A stretch of DNA of 64,000 nt, from contig JAQQWL010000011.1 of the NCBI GenBank assembly GCA_038363925.1, positions 5,456,001 through 5,520,000 on the forward strand, read 5' to 3'. The DNA is from Apiospora phragmitis (lineage: Eukaryota; Ascomycota; Sordariomycetes; Amphisphaeriales; Apiosporaceae). The notes under the pieces were generated by a model, which saw nothing but the letters and a program-made list of their open reading frames with translations, was not told where the DNA came from and did no database searches. Made by a program: the position numbers and the translations under genes. This document shows positions 34,571 through 46,790 of the stretch, piece by piece. Every line of letters begins with the position of its first letter. The stretch's first letter is position 1.

Positions 34571-35867
34571 TTATTGCTGTCGTGTATCCCAAATCCAATG
34601 ACTCTTTGGATCAGCGGCTAGGATTCTCATAGCTTCCATATCTTCCGAATCATGTCCGTGTTCTAGCAAACCCTGCTCAAGAGACAACTTTGCGTATTCT
34701 TTGGCCATGGCTTCCACGCCAAAGGTATTGTAGTTCAGTGCCGCTAGGGTGTAGGCGTCTGCTATCTTGTGATCCAGCCGCTCCTCTTTGTACAGAGCAA
34801 TGAGTGTCTCGATAGTCGATGTAGACACATTTGCGTTCTTCAAGTCCGTCAGCTGGTTTTCCACCTGATATATCGAGAAGAGCCTTGCATCGGATGCCTC
34901 TGCCTCAGCCTCAGGTAGACTACATTGAGAGCATCCGCAAGAGAAGCCCCATGAGGCACGAGTTCTCGCCTGGCGAACAGACCGGACACGAAAGGAGTCC
35001 AGGTACGATATGCTCAGCTCTTCTCCTGGCTGTATATCCCTGACTGCATGGGTGTGATGAGTCAGGTTTTGGTCAACATAATAGGCGAGGCTGTGTGTTC
35101 CCATGTTAGCCAAGATCGATTGTATATCCGTTGGGAGCCGCTTGAACTGACCTTGGCCGGCAATCATGGTTGAGGCGTGACACTTCTGGGAAATTGCCAA
35201 AGTGCCGCTCACCTTCCATGCCGAGGGAGACTTGGAAGGAGTTGGTGAACATGATGTCCGCTATGCGATAGCCACCCAACTCTCCAGCCTGGGCCAGAAG
35301 ACGCTGCCGCCTCTCACCAGGCAATGCCTTCGCTGCTTGATCTAGCATGGTGTTCTGGCTGTCCAGTCCAAGTTCATCTACCAGAGCTTCATGGACCACA
35401 ACGGCAGGGCGGACAGCCATGATCTCCTCGCCTCGACGTATCAATCTCGTAGCTACCAGGCCGATGCCTTTCCCCGGGATCGCTACGGCCCGGAAATGAG
35501 AGGTATCGTGATTTCCATCAAGAGACTGATCTGATACTTGGGCTACCCTGTGCCTGCTAGACAGCGTTGTCACGACAGACACTCCTCCATCCCCAAACCT
35601 ATCATTGGACCAGACACAGAATCTGCCGAGACAAAAATGAGGACCACTCCAGCTGTTCTCTGCAGTGGCTATCTTGTTGTATCCCAATTTAGACTGCAAA
35701 GCAACTGACTTCGGAGGGTCAGAGGCAAGACAAGACATGGAAAATGGCAGGTGGAAGGGGCCCCATGGGCAGATATCCTCAGTGTAGTAAGACCAGTCCG
35801 AAGCCTGGCGAGCTTGGGCGCAAGAGAGAAGGTATGCATAGGATAAGAACAAATGCGAATGCTTCAT
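34571..35867 (-). CDS. SET-domain protein with N-terminal signal peptide
   Basis: Exons are 35867-35152 and 35090-34571, with a 61 nt GT-AG intron that splits the SET core; the product is 411 aa. The N-terminus looks like a signal peptide (HLFLSYAYLLSCAQA, then a cysteine-rich region with CPWGPFHLPFSMSC). The SET domain spans about residues 120-300: GIGLVATRLIRRGEEIM, the RLNHDCRPS motif (RxxNHSC type) spliced to LAYYVD, and GEELSISYLD. Next comes a post-SET-like CGCSQC cysteine cluster, then a helical C-terminus. The layout is like SMYD/SET5-type lysine methyltransferases, and many filamentous ascomycetes carry secreted-looking copies. The last residue of the NHxC motif region is Ser where many members have Asn. 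The substrate is unknown; extracellular or secretory-pathway location is inferred. Confidence 0.85.
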
Positions 35868-36628
35868 TTTGAGACGGCTGTGTAGAAAAGAGGCTTCAGT
35901 CTTTGGAGCGCATTTAAATCAATCGCATTTGAGTGCCAAGTTGGTGAAATTCATCATGAAGCCCGTCGTTGCTTGTCGGCGATTAGCTTTGGCGAGAGGG
36001 GTGTTTCATCTAATGCTTCTCCAAAACAGTATTCGTGGCTTAAGCGACGTTGAGGTCCCTGGCCGCCTCAGCCGCACTTTCCTTGATACTGGTTGGAGTA
36101 ATATGCAGGCGCCGGAGCGTGACAGGCAAGTAGGCTCCGGATGGTGGGTTAGCAGAAGGTCCGTTTCAGGAGTGAGCATGATGGATGAGCTTGGATCACA
36201 GGTCCATCAATGAGGTTCCCACCATGTGCTGCTTATTTAATCACCTGGACAACATGCACCCTCGAAATGGACTTCGTTAACAGTCTTATGAACCCTCCCA
36301 TACCTATTTGTGTCTCTCTTCCATACCCTATGATCGCTATATAATTCAAGCGCCAGACGAGTTCCAGATTGTTCGCCTGACGCTAGTTACACCGAGATAC
36401 AATACCATACATATAAATACATATACACGCTGTCCCGGGGCGTTTCAGCGCGTCCCAGCCAGCCTCAAAAGCCGACCTAATCAAGCTTGAGATCTCGAGA
36501 CTTGAGATGCACTTCAAGACGAACTCCACCCATCCATTCGGCCAATCACGACTCTCCATTACCATCGCCAGCAACACTTGGACCCTTGGCGACTCGGCTA
36601 GCTGACGCGCTCATCTGCAACCAATGCC
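35868..36628. other. Divergent promoter region, SET gene / PLC-like gene
   Basis: This 761 bp region separates two divergent genes. The open frames are short and unlike known proteins. I see no named element. Confidence 0.4.
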
Positions 36629-38220
36629 ATGTCGGCAACCGCCTCCAAAAGTACAGGTATAAGTAGGTTTGGCGAGAGATTCCGCTCGCTCTTGTGCCCC
36701 GACAAGTATGGGACTGTGTCGGACACTAGTAGTATCACCATGCCCGACCTTACCATTCGTAACCTTACCGCCACCGCGCTTGAACTGAAACTCGTCGAGC
36801 GCCTCGACGGCACGCCGACGTCGGCAGGGGGGCAAAAGGCAAAAGGCAAAATCTCCAGCGTCTTCAAAGGCTCCAGCGCAGCCCAGCATGCGCGCCCAAG
36901 GGCGATTCGCGGGACCGCTGCGAGCTGTCCGTTCCCCTGGGCCGCTTCGAGACACACGGCACGGATGTGCAGGCTCCGGAGCCGGGCCGGGAGGTTGTGC
37001 GCCTGACCTTTGGCTTCGACGGCCACAGGTACCAGGTCGATGTGCCCGGCGAGTCGCGCCGGTCCCTGGTGATGAAGAAGCTGGACGACGGGCCTCACGA
37101 GTACACGGTCGTATACGTGACGAACGGGGCCTGCGTGTCCATTTACAGCTCAACCCACTTGTCGAGTTGGATGAAGGAGCTGCGTGATGAGTGGCCGCTG
37201 ACCGCCCTGTCGATTCCGGGGACACACAACAGCCCGACTTCTCACGTGGCGCTCCCGTCGGTGCGGTGCCAAGCCGTGGGCATCCGCGAGCAGCTGGACA
37301 ACGGCGTGCGCTTCTTCGACGTGCGCGTGCAGGTCAACTCGGACGACAGCAAGTCGGACCTGATCCTGGTGCACTCGGCCTTCCCCATCTCGCTGACGGG
37401 CACCAAGTACTTCCACGACCTGCTAGACGACGTCTACGCCTTCCTGGAAGCCAACCCGTCCGAGACGCTCATCATGAGCATCAAGCGCGAGGGCACGGGC
37501 AAGGGCACCGACCAGCAGCTGTCGAAGCACCTGCACCAGCGCTACGCGGCGCCCGACAACGACAAGTGGTGGACCGAGCCGCGGATCCCGCGCCTGGGCG
37601 AGGCACGCGGCCGCATCGTGCTGTTCCGGCGCCACGCCAACGACGCGAGCCTCGACGCCGCGCACGGCGGCCGCGGCTACGGCCTGGACTGCGCGGCGTG
37701 GCCCGACAACTGCGAGGACGCGACGACGGGCGGGCCCGGCGTCGCGCGCGTCCAGGACTTCTACGAAATCGACGCGTCCCACAACATCGCCAAGAAGACG
37801 GAGCTGGTGCGCGCCCACCTCGAGCGCGCCGCCGAGCTCGTGCGCCCGCCCAACCCGGCGCCCGACGACGAGCACAAGCCCTTCTTCGTCAACTTCCTGA
37901 GCGCCAGCAACTTCTTCAACGCCAACTGCTGGCCCGAGAAGATCGCCGCCAAGCTCAACCCGGCCACCATCGAGTACATGGCCCTCCGCCACGGCGAGGC
38001 CGGCAAGGGCCCCAACGGGCTGGCGGTTGGCGACGGGTGCACGGGCATCGTGGCCACGGATTGGGTCGGGCTCGGTGGCGATTGGGATCTCATCCGGTGT
38101 ATCGTGGGCTGGAACGCCAGGCTCCAGTTGAAGGAATGGACGCTTTCTGTCAACGCTTTTGTCGCCGTGCACTCCGAACCGGAAACACAGAGCAGGCGAG
38201 AGAGGTGGAGGTGTCTTTGA
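36629..38220 (+). CDS. PI-PLC X-domain phosphodiesterase, one or two frame breaks
   Basis: This is a PLC-like phosphodiesterase of the single-X-domain type found in bacteria and fungi, which cleaves phosphatidylinositol or related lipids without a Y domain. The conserved N-terminal beta-domain starts near MPDLTIRNLTATALELKL; an upstream in-frame ATG at 36629 gives a basic lead. The X domain has the first catalytic His in SIPGTHNSPTSH, then GVRFFDVRV and the second His in LVHSAFPIS. The N-terminal part and the X domain are in different frames; one base missing in CCC at 36882-36884 joins them (530 aa). The stop at 38218-38220 ends a basic tail. A second missing base near 38190 would instead give an acidic tail ending at 38231. 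No signal peptide is seen. Confidence 0.85.
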
Positions 38221-38715
38221 ACGAGGAGTGATGGGCTTTCTGGTACATAATTCGATATCCTTCACACCAGAGGGCCGGAGTGTATTTGTTGGGTAAACTT
38301 GGCTAATAACAGGCCTTGGCAGTCAGGCGTACTATAGAGGTCATTATTCTATGTATATTACTTTCAAGGGAAACGGGATTCAGTACACTAGACTAGTCAG
38401 ATACTAATTCGTATGCACAAATACCCATGATAGACACAAGCAAGGGACATCGAGGACTGCTGCCAACAGACAAACCTTGAGGTATTATGATTTCATCCCA
38501 TTTATTTGTGAATGGGTTGTGAACTGCCGCTGTGTCGTCAGGGCAGAAAACAGCCATTTGTCAATGTTACAGTCAGTAAGTAGCATGTAGCATGTAGTTG
38601 TACACTATGTAGACCAATGAACTCCGTCGCCCCTTTTTTATACACTGAACCTCGTGAGATCCCATTCCAGTCCGTCTTTTTATAGAGACCTGCTGGATTC
38701 CAACATTCGAAAGAT
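38221..38715. other. Convergent intergenic region, PLC-like / RAD17
   Basis: These 495 bases are the 3' flanks of two convergent genes. I see no gene, repeat or structured element. Confidence 0.4.
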
Positions 38716-41391
38716 TTAATCGTCCTCGATATCGTCATCACTCAAAACGAGCTTTTGTACTGTAGGTCCTGCCAAAGATCCGTCGCCCTTCTGACGGATT
38801 GCCAATATCTCCTCTTGCGCGGAGATGATTCCTCCGTGGGTTTGTCCGTTGCCCACGTCTCCGTATCGGCAGGGTTTGCATCGTCGACGTCCGCCGCCTC
38901 TTCGTCGGGGTCCCACTCGTGCCCGAGAAAGACACAACCTTCTCCAGCTCTCTCAGCCTAAGGTTGTTGAGAGACGTCCTCCGGCGCCGTGCAATATGGG
39001 CCATGTAAGGTAGTCGTTCCAGGAGGAAGCTCTTTGCGCGCAGAACTCCCCAGGGATAGCAACGGCGCTGCTTGGTCTTGGGTATGCTCTGTCACCTTGG
39101 CTTGGCCACTGCTACCGTGTGATGCCTGTTTGTTGGCCCATTCACCGGGGTTGGCGGCCTTCGGTCTACGGAATGCTGACGCACCCGCCGTGATACTCTG
39201 CGCCGTGCTCTCGTCACCTCTCATCAACTTCGTGGACCAAAGATCGACCATACTTTCGAGTTCTTCCTTTTCTCTCCAGAGTTTCAGGCTTGCCGGATAA
39301 AACATTTTGAAAGCCTCGCCGCCCTTTCGACTGGAGGTAGTCCCAATCCTCTTTACTGGGTTAGGAAGTGAAAAGAGCAAACCCCTGGTAGCCACTTGAA
39401 AAGTGATCTCCTCTTGCCGTAGAACGTGACTTGCTGAATCCCTTCCCGCAAATGTTCCAGAACCAAATCCCCGTCCCCCGAAGAACATATCATTAGTTGG
39501 ACATAGTAGATCGCTTTCTGACAGATACTCAATGCATTCGTTGATGTAGTCAACAGCAGAAGATTGATCAATTGGGCCAGTTGGTGCACAAGACAGGACA
39601 TAGTTTTCGTGCAACGCGGATATGAAGGTGTGTGTATCCGTACCAGTCTCATCTATGAGATGATCGACTACGACTTCGGAGCGTTTTGGTCGAGCACTCG
39701 CAGCTAAGAAGTCAGGCAACCTCTCAGCTTGTCCTTCCGGCGATTGAGAAGGCATCGCTTTCTCATCACGTTTGTTGTACACAACTTTCCCAACGGCGTG
39801 GAATATCCCTAAACTTGACTCGCGCTGTGTGACCAGCTCAAGGCTGTCCTGTTCTCCTTTGGTGAGTGCGACATTATCCTTCCCACCTCGTTTCAGCTTT
39901 GCGAAAGTCACTCTTGATCCCCAGTCAGCCTCGTCGTCGCCTTTGAGACACAAGAATTCCAATGATGATACGGCGCTCCTGATATCACCGATTTCGCCGA
40001 GACGCTTTAGCACTAAAGGTCCGGGCGTGCGCTTTCGGCCAGACTTGCGAGCCTCCTTTTTTACAATCAGATCCAGGGCACCCGCAAGAAGAGTTGGGGC
40101 GATTGCATTGAACTCTAATATGCCTGTACCCGGATGCCAGTTATTTCAGGGCCCAATAAGCGGTGAGCTGTAAAACTGTCGGCTGATGCCGATGTTGTCG
40201 TGAGAAGTGTTTCTGAGATCACCATGACAACAGGTGTAATAGGGGCTTTTAATGATGGCTGCCCAAACGCGGCCAGGGAAGGTGTGTTGGCCGCGAGGTA
40301 TTGCAATATTGTACCTCGGAAAGACTGTAGAGCAGTTGAAGACTTTGTAAAAGTATTCGGAAACTCTTCGATCAGAAATGAGCTTTCGTGCATTCTCATT
40401 TGTCGTCACAGTTGATATGCTGGCTGTAGTTGGCACGTCTGAATCTGTATCCAGTTGCCCAAACTTGCCACTGCGGCCCATGAATTCTTCGAACTTTGCC
40501 GAGGCCGACTGGAACCCAAGGCCTAACCCCGAAACTGTCGGATTCCTCCATTCGAGTAGCTCGCATTTCATATCATTCGCGAGAAGACGCATTGTGGTTG
40601 TTTTCCCCGTTCCTGCCGCGCCCTTCAAGATGAGCAGGCGCTGTCTCATCCTACCCGCAATGACATCCTCTAGCCATCTTCGCACATCCGTTACCTTCTT
40701 CTTATGGACCGCCAGCTCTTCTAGGCTGCATGGACCAAACCGTTCAGACCACGGCCTTTGATCGTCGGCAGGAGGAACGGGTGTTGTCGGACGAGGCGGC
40801 CGGAGAAACTTCTGGCTTGCTGTGATTACCGCCCCAACGCCATGTCCAGTTTCGCCCTGCGCCCCATCTCTGAAGCGCTTGCGGGCATTTGCAGCCACTC
40901 GACTAGTCGTTGTAGATGAGACATCGCCCACACCATCTTCATCGGATATTGGGTCGCTCAATATATCGTCTATTACTAGAGACGAAGGTGTAGCAGTTGC
41001 TCTTTCGGCTTGCCGAGAAAATAGGGTCTTCAAATCGGCAGTCTTTCCTATCGCCTCCGATTTCTCGATGGCTGCAGTTCGGTTCCTTGTCTTCCTAGGA
41101 CTGATGCTCGAGCTGGGTTTCTCGGTTTTCCTTGTCAGAGCAGTTCCGGATTGTAATGGTTTCTTTGGTGGCTGCCTTCGATCGCTTCACATGCAACGGG
41201 CGCAAAGTTCGCTTGGCAATAGGACTCGGAGTTGGCGATTCTGCACGCGACGTATTTGCTGTTGACTTTGGGTTTGGATCTGGCGAGGAAAACATATAAT
41301 TGGTCAGGGTGTTGGTCTGAGGCTTGTCGTCATCTTCATCGTCGGAGGCATGCACGACATTGCGCTTGCGACGCTTCGGAGGCGGAGCCAT
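38716..41391 (-). CDS. RAD17: Checkpoint clamp loader Rad17 (Rad24 in budding yeast), six frame breaks
   Basis: Rad17 replaces Rfc1 in the Rad17-RFC complex that loads the 9-1-1 clamp at DNA damage and stalled forks, activating the checkpoint kinase. The gene is one exon. The N-terminus is basic and Ser/Pro-rich; PWSERFGPCSLEELAVHKKK leads into the AAA+ module with Walker A ILKGAAGTGKTT near residue 255. The C-terminal helical collar follows, then RLPYMAHIARRRRTS and a very acidic end (SDDDIEDD). One-base breaks lie at: about 41100-41190 (extra), 40376-40378 (extra), 40136 (missing), 39025-39026 (extra), 38922-38924 (missing), 38821-38822 (missing). Three extra and three missing cancel, so the span is 2676 nt (891 aa). 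The density of errors is high, but each side of every break is recognisable Rad17. Confidence 0.9.
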
Positions 41392-43044
41392 GACGGAGGT
41401 AACGAAGCAGTGGGAACGTCATCTGCTGAGATGGAGCTCAGTCATGGACGGGACTCATGAAATAGACATGCGGACGGGCATTGAATTGGAATACCTCACA
41501 AGTGCCAGGTGCGCAGGCGTTCAGAATTCCACGTGTATGGGGGTGCCTGTTACATTGGTAGGAAAAAGCAAGTGTCTGCCTACCAGGCTCTCAATGTTGA
41601 CCTGATGATGGCGCATTGGACGCCCTCTCAAGGCGGGACAACCCACTCTCTGACCCGCGTCGCGCTCTCTCCGCATAATCCGCGCTATCACCTGACTCAA
41701 TCAATCGTAGCCAGTGCACTCAAGGTATGTACTTTAGATAGATGATAGATATCATGTCCATAACCTTCCAGATTGTATGTCAACGCTTCATAACGGGGTT
41801 CTTTAGATATCGTCCTGATAGAATTCCTCCTAGAAAAAATTTAATATGCTGTACAGTTTCATCAAGTCTACCACCACAGCACAGCTACTGTGCGTGTCAT
41901 ATATCCCCCCCATTGGTTTCTTTTACAACCCATACCATACCCCCATACATGTGCGAAGGCCTGCACATGCATCATTCTTGACTATATTAGTTTTCCCCTC
42001 CTTTGGTGGGCAAGAGTGGTGTTCCTTATGTACGGTAAGATGCGAATCTTTGCCAAATACATGTTCTCGAGCTTTACAGACAAGGTCAAGATCTAGGCCC
42101 GCCAGCTTGGGCTCCATCTAAGCTCCGTGACATAGGGGGTGGCTGCACTACCGGCACTACCGACACCACAGTCGCTCGATGATATGCTTACCTGACGTAA
42201 GCTGCGTCTAATTAGGAAAGAATGTGGCCTATTTGGTATTCACAACATACCTTGAAGTGAAGTATTGGGCTAAAAGTAGGTAGAGTTCCCATTCGGTGCT
42301 TCTAACAGGCAAGACTTGCGCCTGTACTATTGACACTGGCTAAAGCAAAAACCTATATCGCCTGTCCCTGGTCTGTAACGAGGAGCAGCCTTGACATCCG
42401 TACACATGTAGTTGTTTCCAATAGTATTCGCCATATTAGGCGAATATTAGTGAAACGTGGATGGACTTGTCGTCGACCCCAGCGCCATTCGCGTCCAGAC
42501 TAACGCCACTGGAGCTGACTTTCATGCTTCGCCTCGTCTATAGACGAAAAGGTTCGATACTCTAGGATAGCGAGTAGTTCCCAAGATCACTAGCCTAGGA
42601 TCGGATCTGGATCTTGGGCAGTATGCCTGTTCTGCGAAATGCTCTTGACGCCGAGATAGGGCCACTTACACCACAGCACCAAAGACCAAAGCCATCGAGA
42701 TTTCTCTCAGCCATTAACATGACATCAGCAGCTGATTATTGAATTTTCTTTTTGCTTCCCGCACCAGCAAGGCTGAATGGTGTCTGGAGAATAGCTTGTG
42801 CTGGGCGGCAAGAAAGCAACTGGCCTTGACAGCCTACCCCTATCTGTGTCTAGCATGGAATCGAATACAGAGGCTGAAAGGAACCAGAGATATAAGTATC
42901 TCATGAAATCCCCAGAACCTGTATACCATTCATCACCATCAACACTATCATTATAACGACCATCGCAACATCATCACGTTCACTACTTCTCCATTACCTA
43001 CAAACACCAACGACATTTCAAGCTTCAAAAGCCCAAATTTCACA
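41392..43044. other. Divergent intergenic region, RAD17 / small secreted protein
   Basis: I find no supported gene in these 1.65 kb. A TATA-like TATAAGTA (42891-42898) lies about 150 nt before the secreted-protein start. A CGCGTCGCG segment near 41656-41664, about 265 nt upstream of RAD17, has an ACGCG core on the minus strand and could be a weak MBF site. Confidence 0.45.
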
Positions 43045-43578
43045 ATGCAGGTGAGTTCGTCCAAGCGACTATGCCAGCGAATGAGGCGACAACTAACCAG
43101 CCCCCCAACACAGCAAGTCGCAAAGATCGCTCTGTCCCTCCTCGCCATCGCTGGCGCTGATGCCGCAGTCATCGAGCGCACGCCACTTGCCGTCGCGACG
43201 GTGACACCTTACCTCGCACCGCTATGCAAGACTGTGGATGTGGTCTTCTCGAATCTGTGTACCTTCAACCCGGTGACCCTCACCCAGAGTGGCAGATGCC
43301 AAAACGTCCCCAACACGTGCAACGTCCATTATCCTGCCTCCTTCACGGCATCCACCAACCAGGACAATGGTGGCAGTTGCCAGGTGGTCGTCTATTCGGA
43401 ATCGGGATGCACAGGAAGCCCGATCAGCAGCGGAGCACTTTCCACCCAGCAATCTGGCTGTATCGAATCCACCTATCCCGGGAAAGCGGTTACAGACGGT
43501 GTTGGTCTCGTGAATGGAGGTAACATTCTGCCCTTCGGATTCAAGAGTGCGCAACTGGTCTGCGGCGGCCAGTACTGA
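43045..43578 (+). CDS. Small secreted cysteine-rich protein (8 Cys)
   Basis: Exons are 43045-43050 (only Met-Gln) and 43114-43578, with a 63 nt intron (GTGAGT donor, CTAAC branch-like site, CACAG acceptor). The mature message encodes 156 aa: a clean signal peptide (KIALSLLAIAGADA), a short pro-region, and a domain with eight cysteines, probably four disulfides. The intron is a multiple of three with no stop, so an unspliced message would still be translated but with 21 polar residues placed ahead of the hydrophobic core. I choose the spliced form because it gives the proper signal peptide. No named family is recognised. Effector-like or cell-wall roles are possible. Confidence 0.78.
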   Translation: MQVSSSKRLCQRMRRQLTSPPTQQVAKIALSLLAIAGADAAVIERTPLAVATVTPYLAPLCKTVDVVFSNLCTFNPVTLTQSGRCQNVPNTCNVHYPASFTASTNQDNGGSCQVVVYSESGCTGSPISSGALSTQQSGCIESTYPGKAVTDGVGLVNGGNILPFGFKSAQLVCGGQY

Positions 43579-44576
43579 GCCAGTGGTCGCTCAACGGGGA
43601 GAAAAATGACATCAGTCTTTAGGTTTAGGGACCATAAAGTTGGTCGGCGGCAGGTTCCAGGCAAGACACCCAGTCTGTTGATCCTTCGGTAGCATTCATA
43701 TTTGGATGGATGCGTGCCTGGTGTGGGTGGAAGGCTCTTCAGCTTTTGCAGCTCAAAACTATGTGTAGTTTGATATGGGGCAGACGTGTCCCAGGGGTCC
43801 AGAATCCCATACACATTCCTTATTACATACTCGATCAATGAAAAGTTACATAATTACTTGTTTCAACCAACCGTTCTTATGCATATGGGTGAGAAGATAA
43901 CCTAGGTTAGCTGGAGCCTGGAGGCAACAAGGTTGTAAGTGGTTGTATGTAGTTGAAGCATTCGCCACAGCACAGCCACACCTGCAAGTCAGTCATCAGT
44001 CGTGCACCTAAAGCCGGGATTTGCAGGGTCTAACTGGACTATTGTTCCAACTAAGCCCGAGACGGCAAGGAGAGAGACAAGAGAGCAGCTTTGCTGCCTG
44101 GGTCACCTGGGATCGATCCATGGCTTCCACTGTTAGACTGTTGCCACAGAGACAAGTGGTCGCAAAACTCCACGTTGCTTGTTCAACATCTCATTTCCAG
44201 CAAATGAAAAACCTCCTCGCCATTGAACACCTTGCAAAGTTTAGCATCGTGAGACCTGCTGCCTTTCATTTTGCTTGCCTCAGCAGTTGGAGCTTTGCTC
44301 GTGATAGCCGAGAGTTTTAGAGCTCTTAGTTGCGCACTTCTCGTCCAGGCCAGACGTCATTTCTGCGTGTCTCACAAACACCCATTGTCAACATTAATTA
44401 AAGCAAGCGGAACACTGCAGACAAGATAGCAACTTGCACCTGCCCCAGGCATCCGGTGAAGCCCGCCAACAAGACTTGTCTTGGCTTGCTTGGAAGGTCT
44501 CTTTCATCCCCATCTACTTGTTTTCTTTTCCCGCATTTTATTTTTCACCAAATCTCACCGAGCTACGACGCGCAAC
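43579..44576. other. Intergenic, between secreted protein and SRC1
   Basis: This 998-base stretch between two co-oriented genes contains no supported coding sequence. The 3' half is pyrimidine-rich near 44500-44570, as in many fungal 5' leaders. Confidence 0.4.
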
Positions 44577-46790
44577 ATGTCGGACACGGAGGAGATATCT
44601 ACAGCCAGGCTTTGACGCCAAGTCGTTGACCATGCCGCGACTTCGATCGGTTCTTGTCGCTCACAACGTCAGCTATCCTGCTACCGCCAAGAAGGCTCAG
44701 CTCGTCGAGATATTCAACGAGAACATTGTGCCACAGGCCAAGAAGATCCTGGATCGCCGTGCGAAGGCTAAGAGATCTAGCAAAGGCATCGTCGACGCTG
44801 AACGTGGTCAGAGCATAGTTCCCTTCGCCGAACAAGAGGACTTGGCGCCTCCTCCATCCGTCCGAACAACACGTCGCTCTCAGTCGCCCAGGAAGGCATC
44901 AATGCGCATCAAATCCGAAGAGCCCGACCATACCATCATGCCACACGCACGGAGTCCCTCCAAACGCCAGCCGCGAGCCTCCAGCCGTCAGTTACAACCA
45001 TCAGACACCGATACTGGACTTGATACAGATAGCGCTCGGAGGTCGCGAAGTCCGCGCAAGAAGCTGGAGACTGTACCGCAGCTTAAAGCCGAACAGTCCG
45101 ACGAGTTCTTCAGGCGTACATCGGGCATGTTCACTTCGGACAACCCATTCCAGAGCGGCAGCTCCCCGCCCGCGGAGGTGTCTAGTAGCCGACGCAGGAC
45201 TGCCGGCCATGAGACTTCGCGACCAACAAGCAGCTCATCAACGCGCAGACGGACCCATGACCCTGCCTACACCTCGGACACGTATGATGCGCCCTTGCGA
45301 CCTCAAACCCCAGCTAGTCGTATGGTCCGTAGCAAAACGCCCGAGATGACACCAGACCCCACGATAGAAGCGGGAGAAGAATTTACTATCGAGGAGCAGC
45401 TTGAACTTGCGGCCGAAGAAGCTACTACTGGACAGGCGGCTATGATCCCGAGGCAGAGTCGGCTCCCTTTCTAAAGCCAACTGGGGTACCTCGTTGACGG
45501 TTATGGCGGTAACTGCTCTGAGTGTATTCGCTGGATGGTACCGACAAGAAAAGATCGCTATCGGGTACTGTGGTGTCGGCCGGTCGATAGGGTCTGTCCC
45601 CACTGAGATACCGGTTCCTGAATGGGCGCAATCCGTCCTCCCTCCAGAGATCGAGGTGCCACAGTATGTCTTGGAGACGTTGGAACCCGTGTGCGAACCT
45701 TGTCCTGCTCATGCGTACTGCACTGGTGACTTCACCGTACAATGTGAACCGGATTATATCCTCAAGCCCCACCCCCTATCACTTGGTGGCTTCGTCCCTC
45801 TTCCACCCACGTGTGAGCCTGACGGCGAAAAGGTCCGCCGCGTTAAGGCGGTGGCGGACAAAGCGGTCGAGGAGCTGCGCGAACGCACAGCTAGGTTCGA
45901 GTGTGGCGAACTCGTCAACGAGGAAGGCGGCAGACTTGAGTCTCCAGCCATAGAGGAACAGGAACTCAAGGAGGCCATCAACCAGAAGAGGAGTAAGAAA
46001 TTGAACAACAGGGAGTTTGAAGATCTTTGGGGTAGTGCACTTGGCGAGGTCAAGGACCGCGAAGAGGTTGAGGTCAAGGTTGAGGAGTAAGTCTTTCTCT
46101 CCCTTTTCGTTCCCGGCTTTCTCTATCCGTACCGCGGGTCTTCTAACCAATCCATATTCTGACATACAACTAACCAGACCACAACCCACCACAATAGAGT
46201 ACGAGATTCCCGAGGTGTTCCAAACACCTACCCTATCGTCCACCAGTCTCGCTCGAGTTCCCATCCGCTGCGCCGTCAAACGATCCATCCGACTCGGGCT
46301 GGCGCGATATCGTTTCCAGATTAGTACTCTGATTTCTTTTGTGCTCACCGCTATTTACGCCCGTAGACGGTACCTTTCGAGCAAGAAGGCTGCTGCCCAG
46401 GTTCCAGCACTTGTGGACCTTGTACTGGAGCGACTGGCGAATCAAAAGCAGCTTGGGGAGGATATTGATGACCCATGGTTGTTCCTGCCTAACCTCCGGG
46501 ACGACGTGTTGAGAAGCATTCACTCATTAAGTCAACGAGAGAAGATATGGCAGAGAGTTCGTGCAGTTGTGGAGCAGAACAGTAATGTGAGGACCAGCCA
46601 GCGGGAAGGCCGGAGCGGCGAAGTTGGCAGAGCATGGGAATGGATAGGCCCGACGGCTGGAGATAGTAGACGACGGCGCAGAAGTGGACGGGTGTCTTTC
46701 GGCCCTGACGTGAAGTCCGAATCCAGCTCGCCCGAAGAGGAGAGGTCGTATTTGCATCAGAAGTGGGAGGAGGGGCGGCCCATCTATTAG
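44577..46790 (+). CDS. SRC1: Inner nuclear membrane protein Src1/Heh1 (LEM/Man1 family), three frame breaks
   Basis: Src1/Heh1 is an integral inner nuclear membrane protein that tethers chromatin and recruits ESCRT to the nuclear envelope. Exons are 44577-46086 and 46178-46790. The order is: N-terminal HeH/LEM-like fold (LTMPRLRSVLVAHNVSYP), a long basic Ser/Pro-rich nucleoplasmic linker, a first membrane segment (LTVMAVTALSVFAGWY), a luminal domain with a C-x2-C-x4-C pattern (CEPCPAHAYC), a second membrane segment (ISTLISFVLTAIYA), and the C-terminal Man1-Src1 (MSC) winged helix. One extra base at 44595, one missing near 45421-45424, and one missing near 45486-45492 break the frame. The net correction makes the exon sum divisible by three, 707 aa. 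The start at 44577 is chosen because MSDTEE directly precedes the conserved YLQPGFD. Confidence 0.88.
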
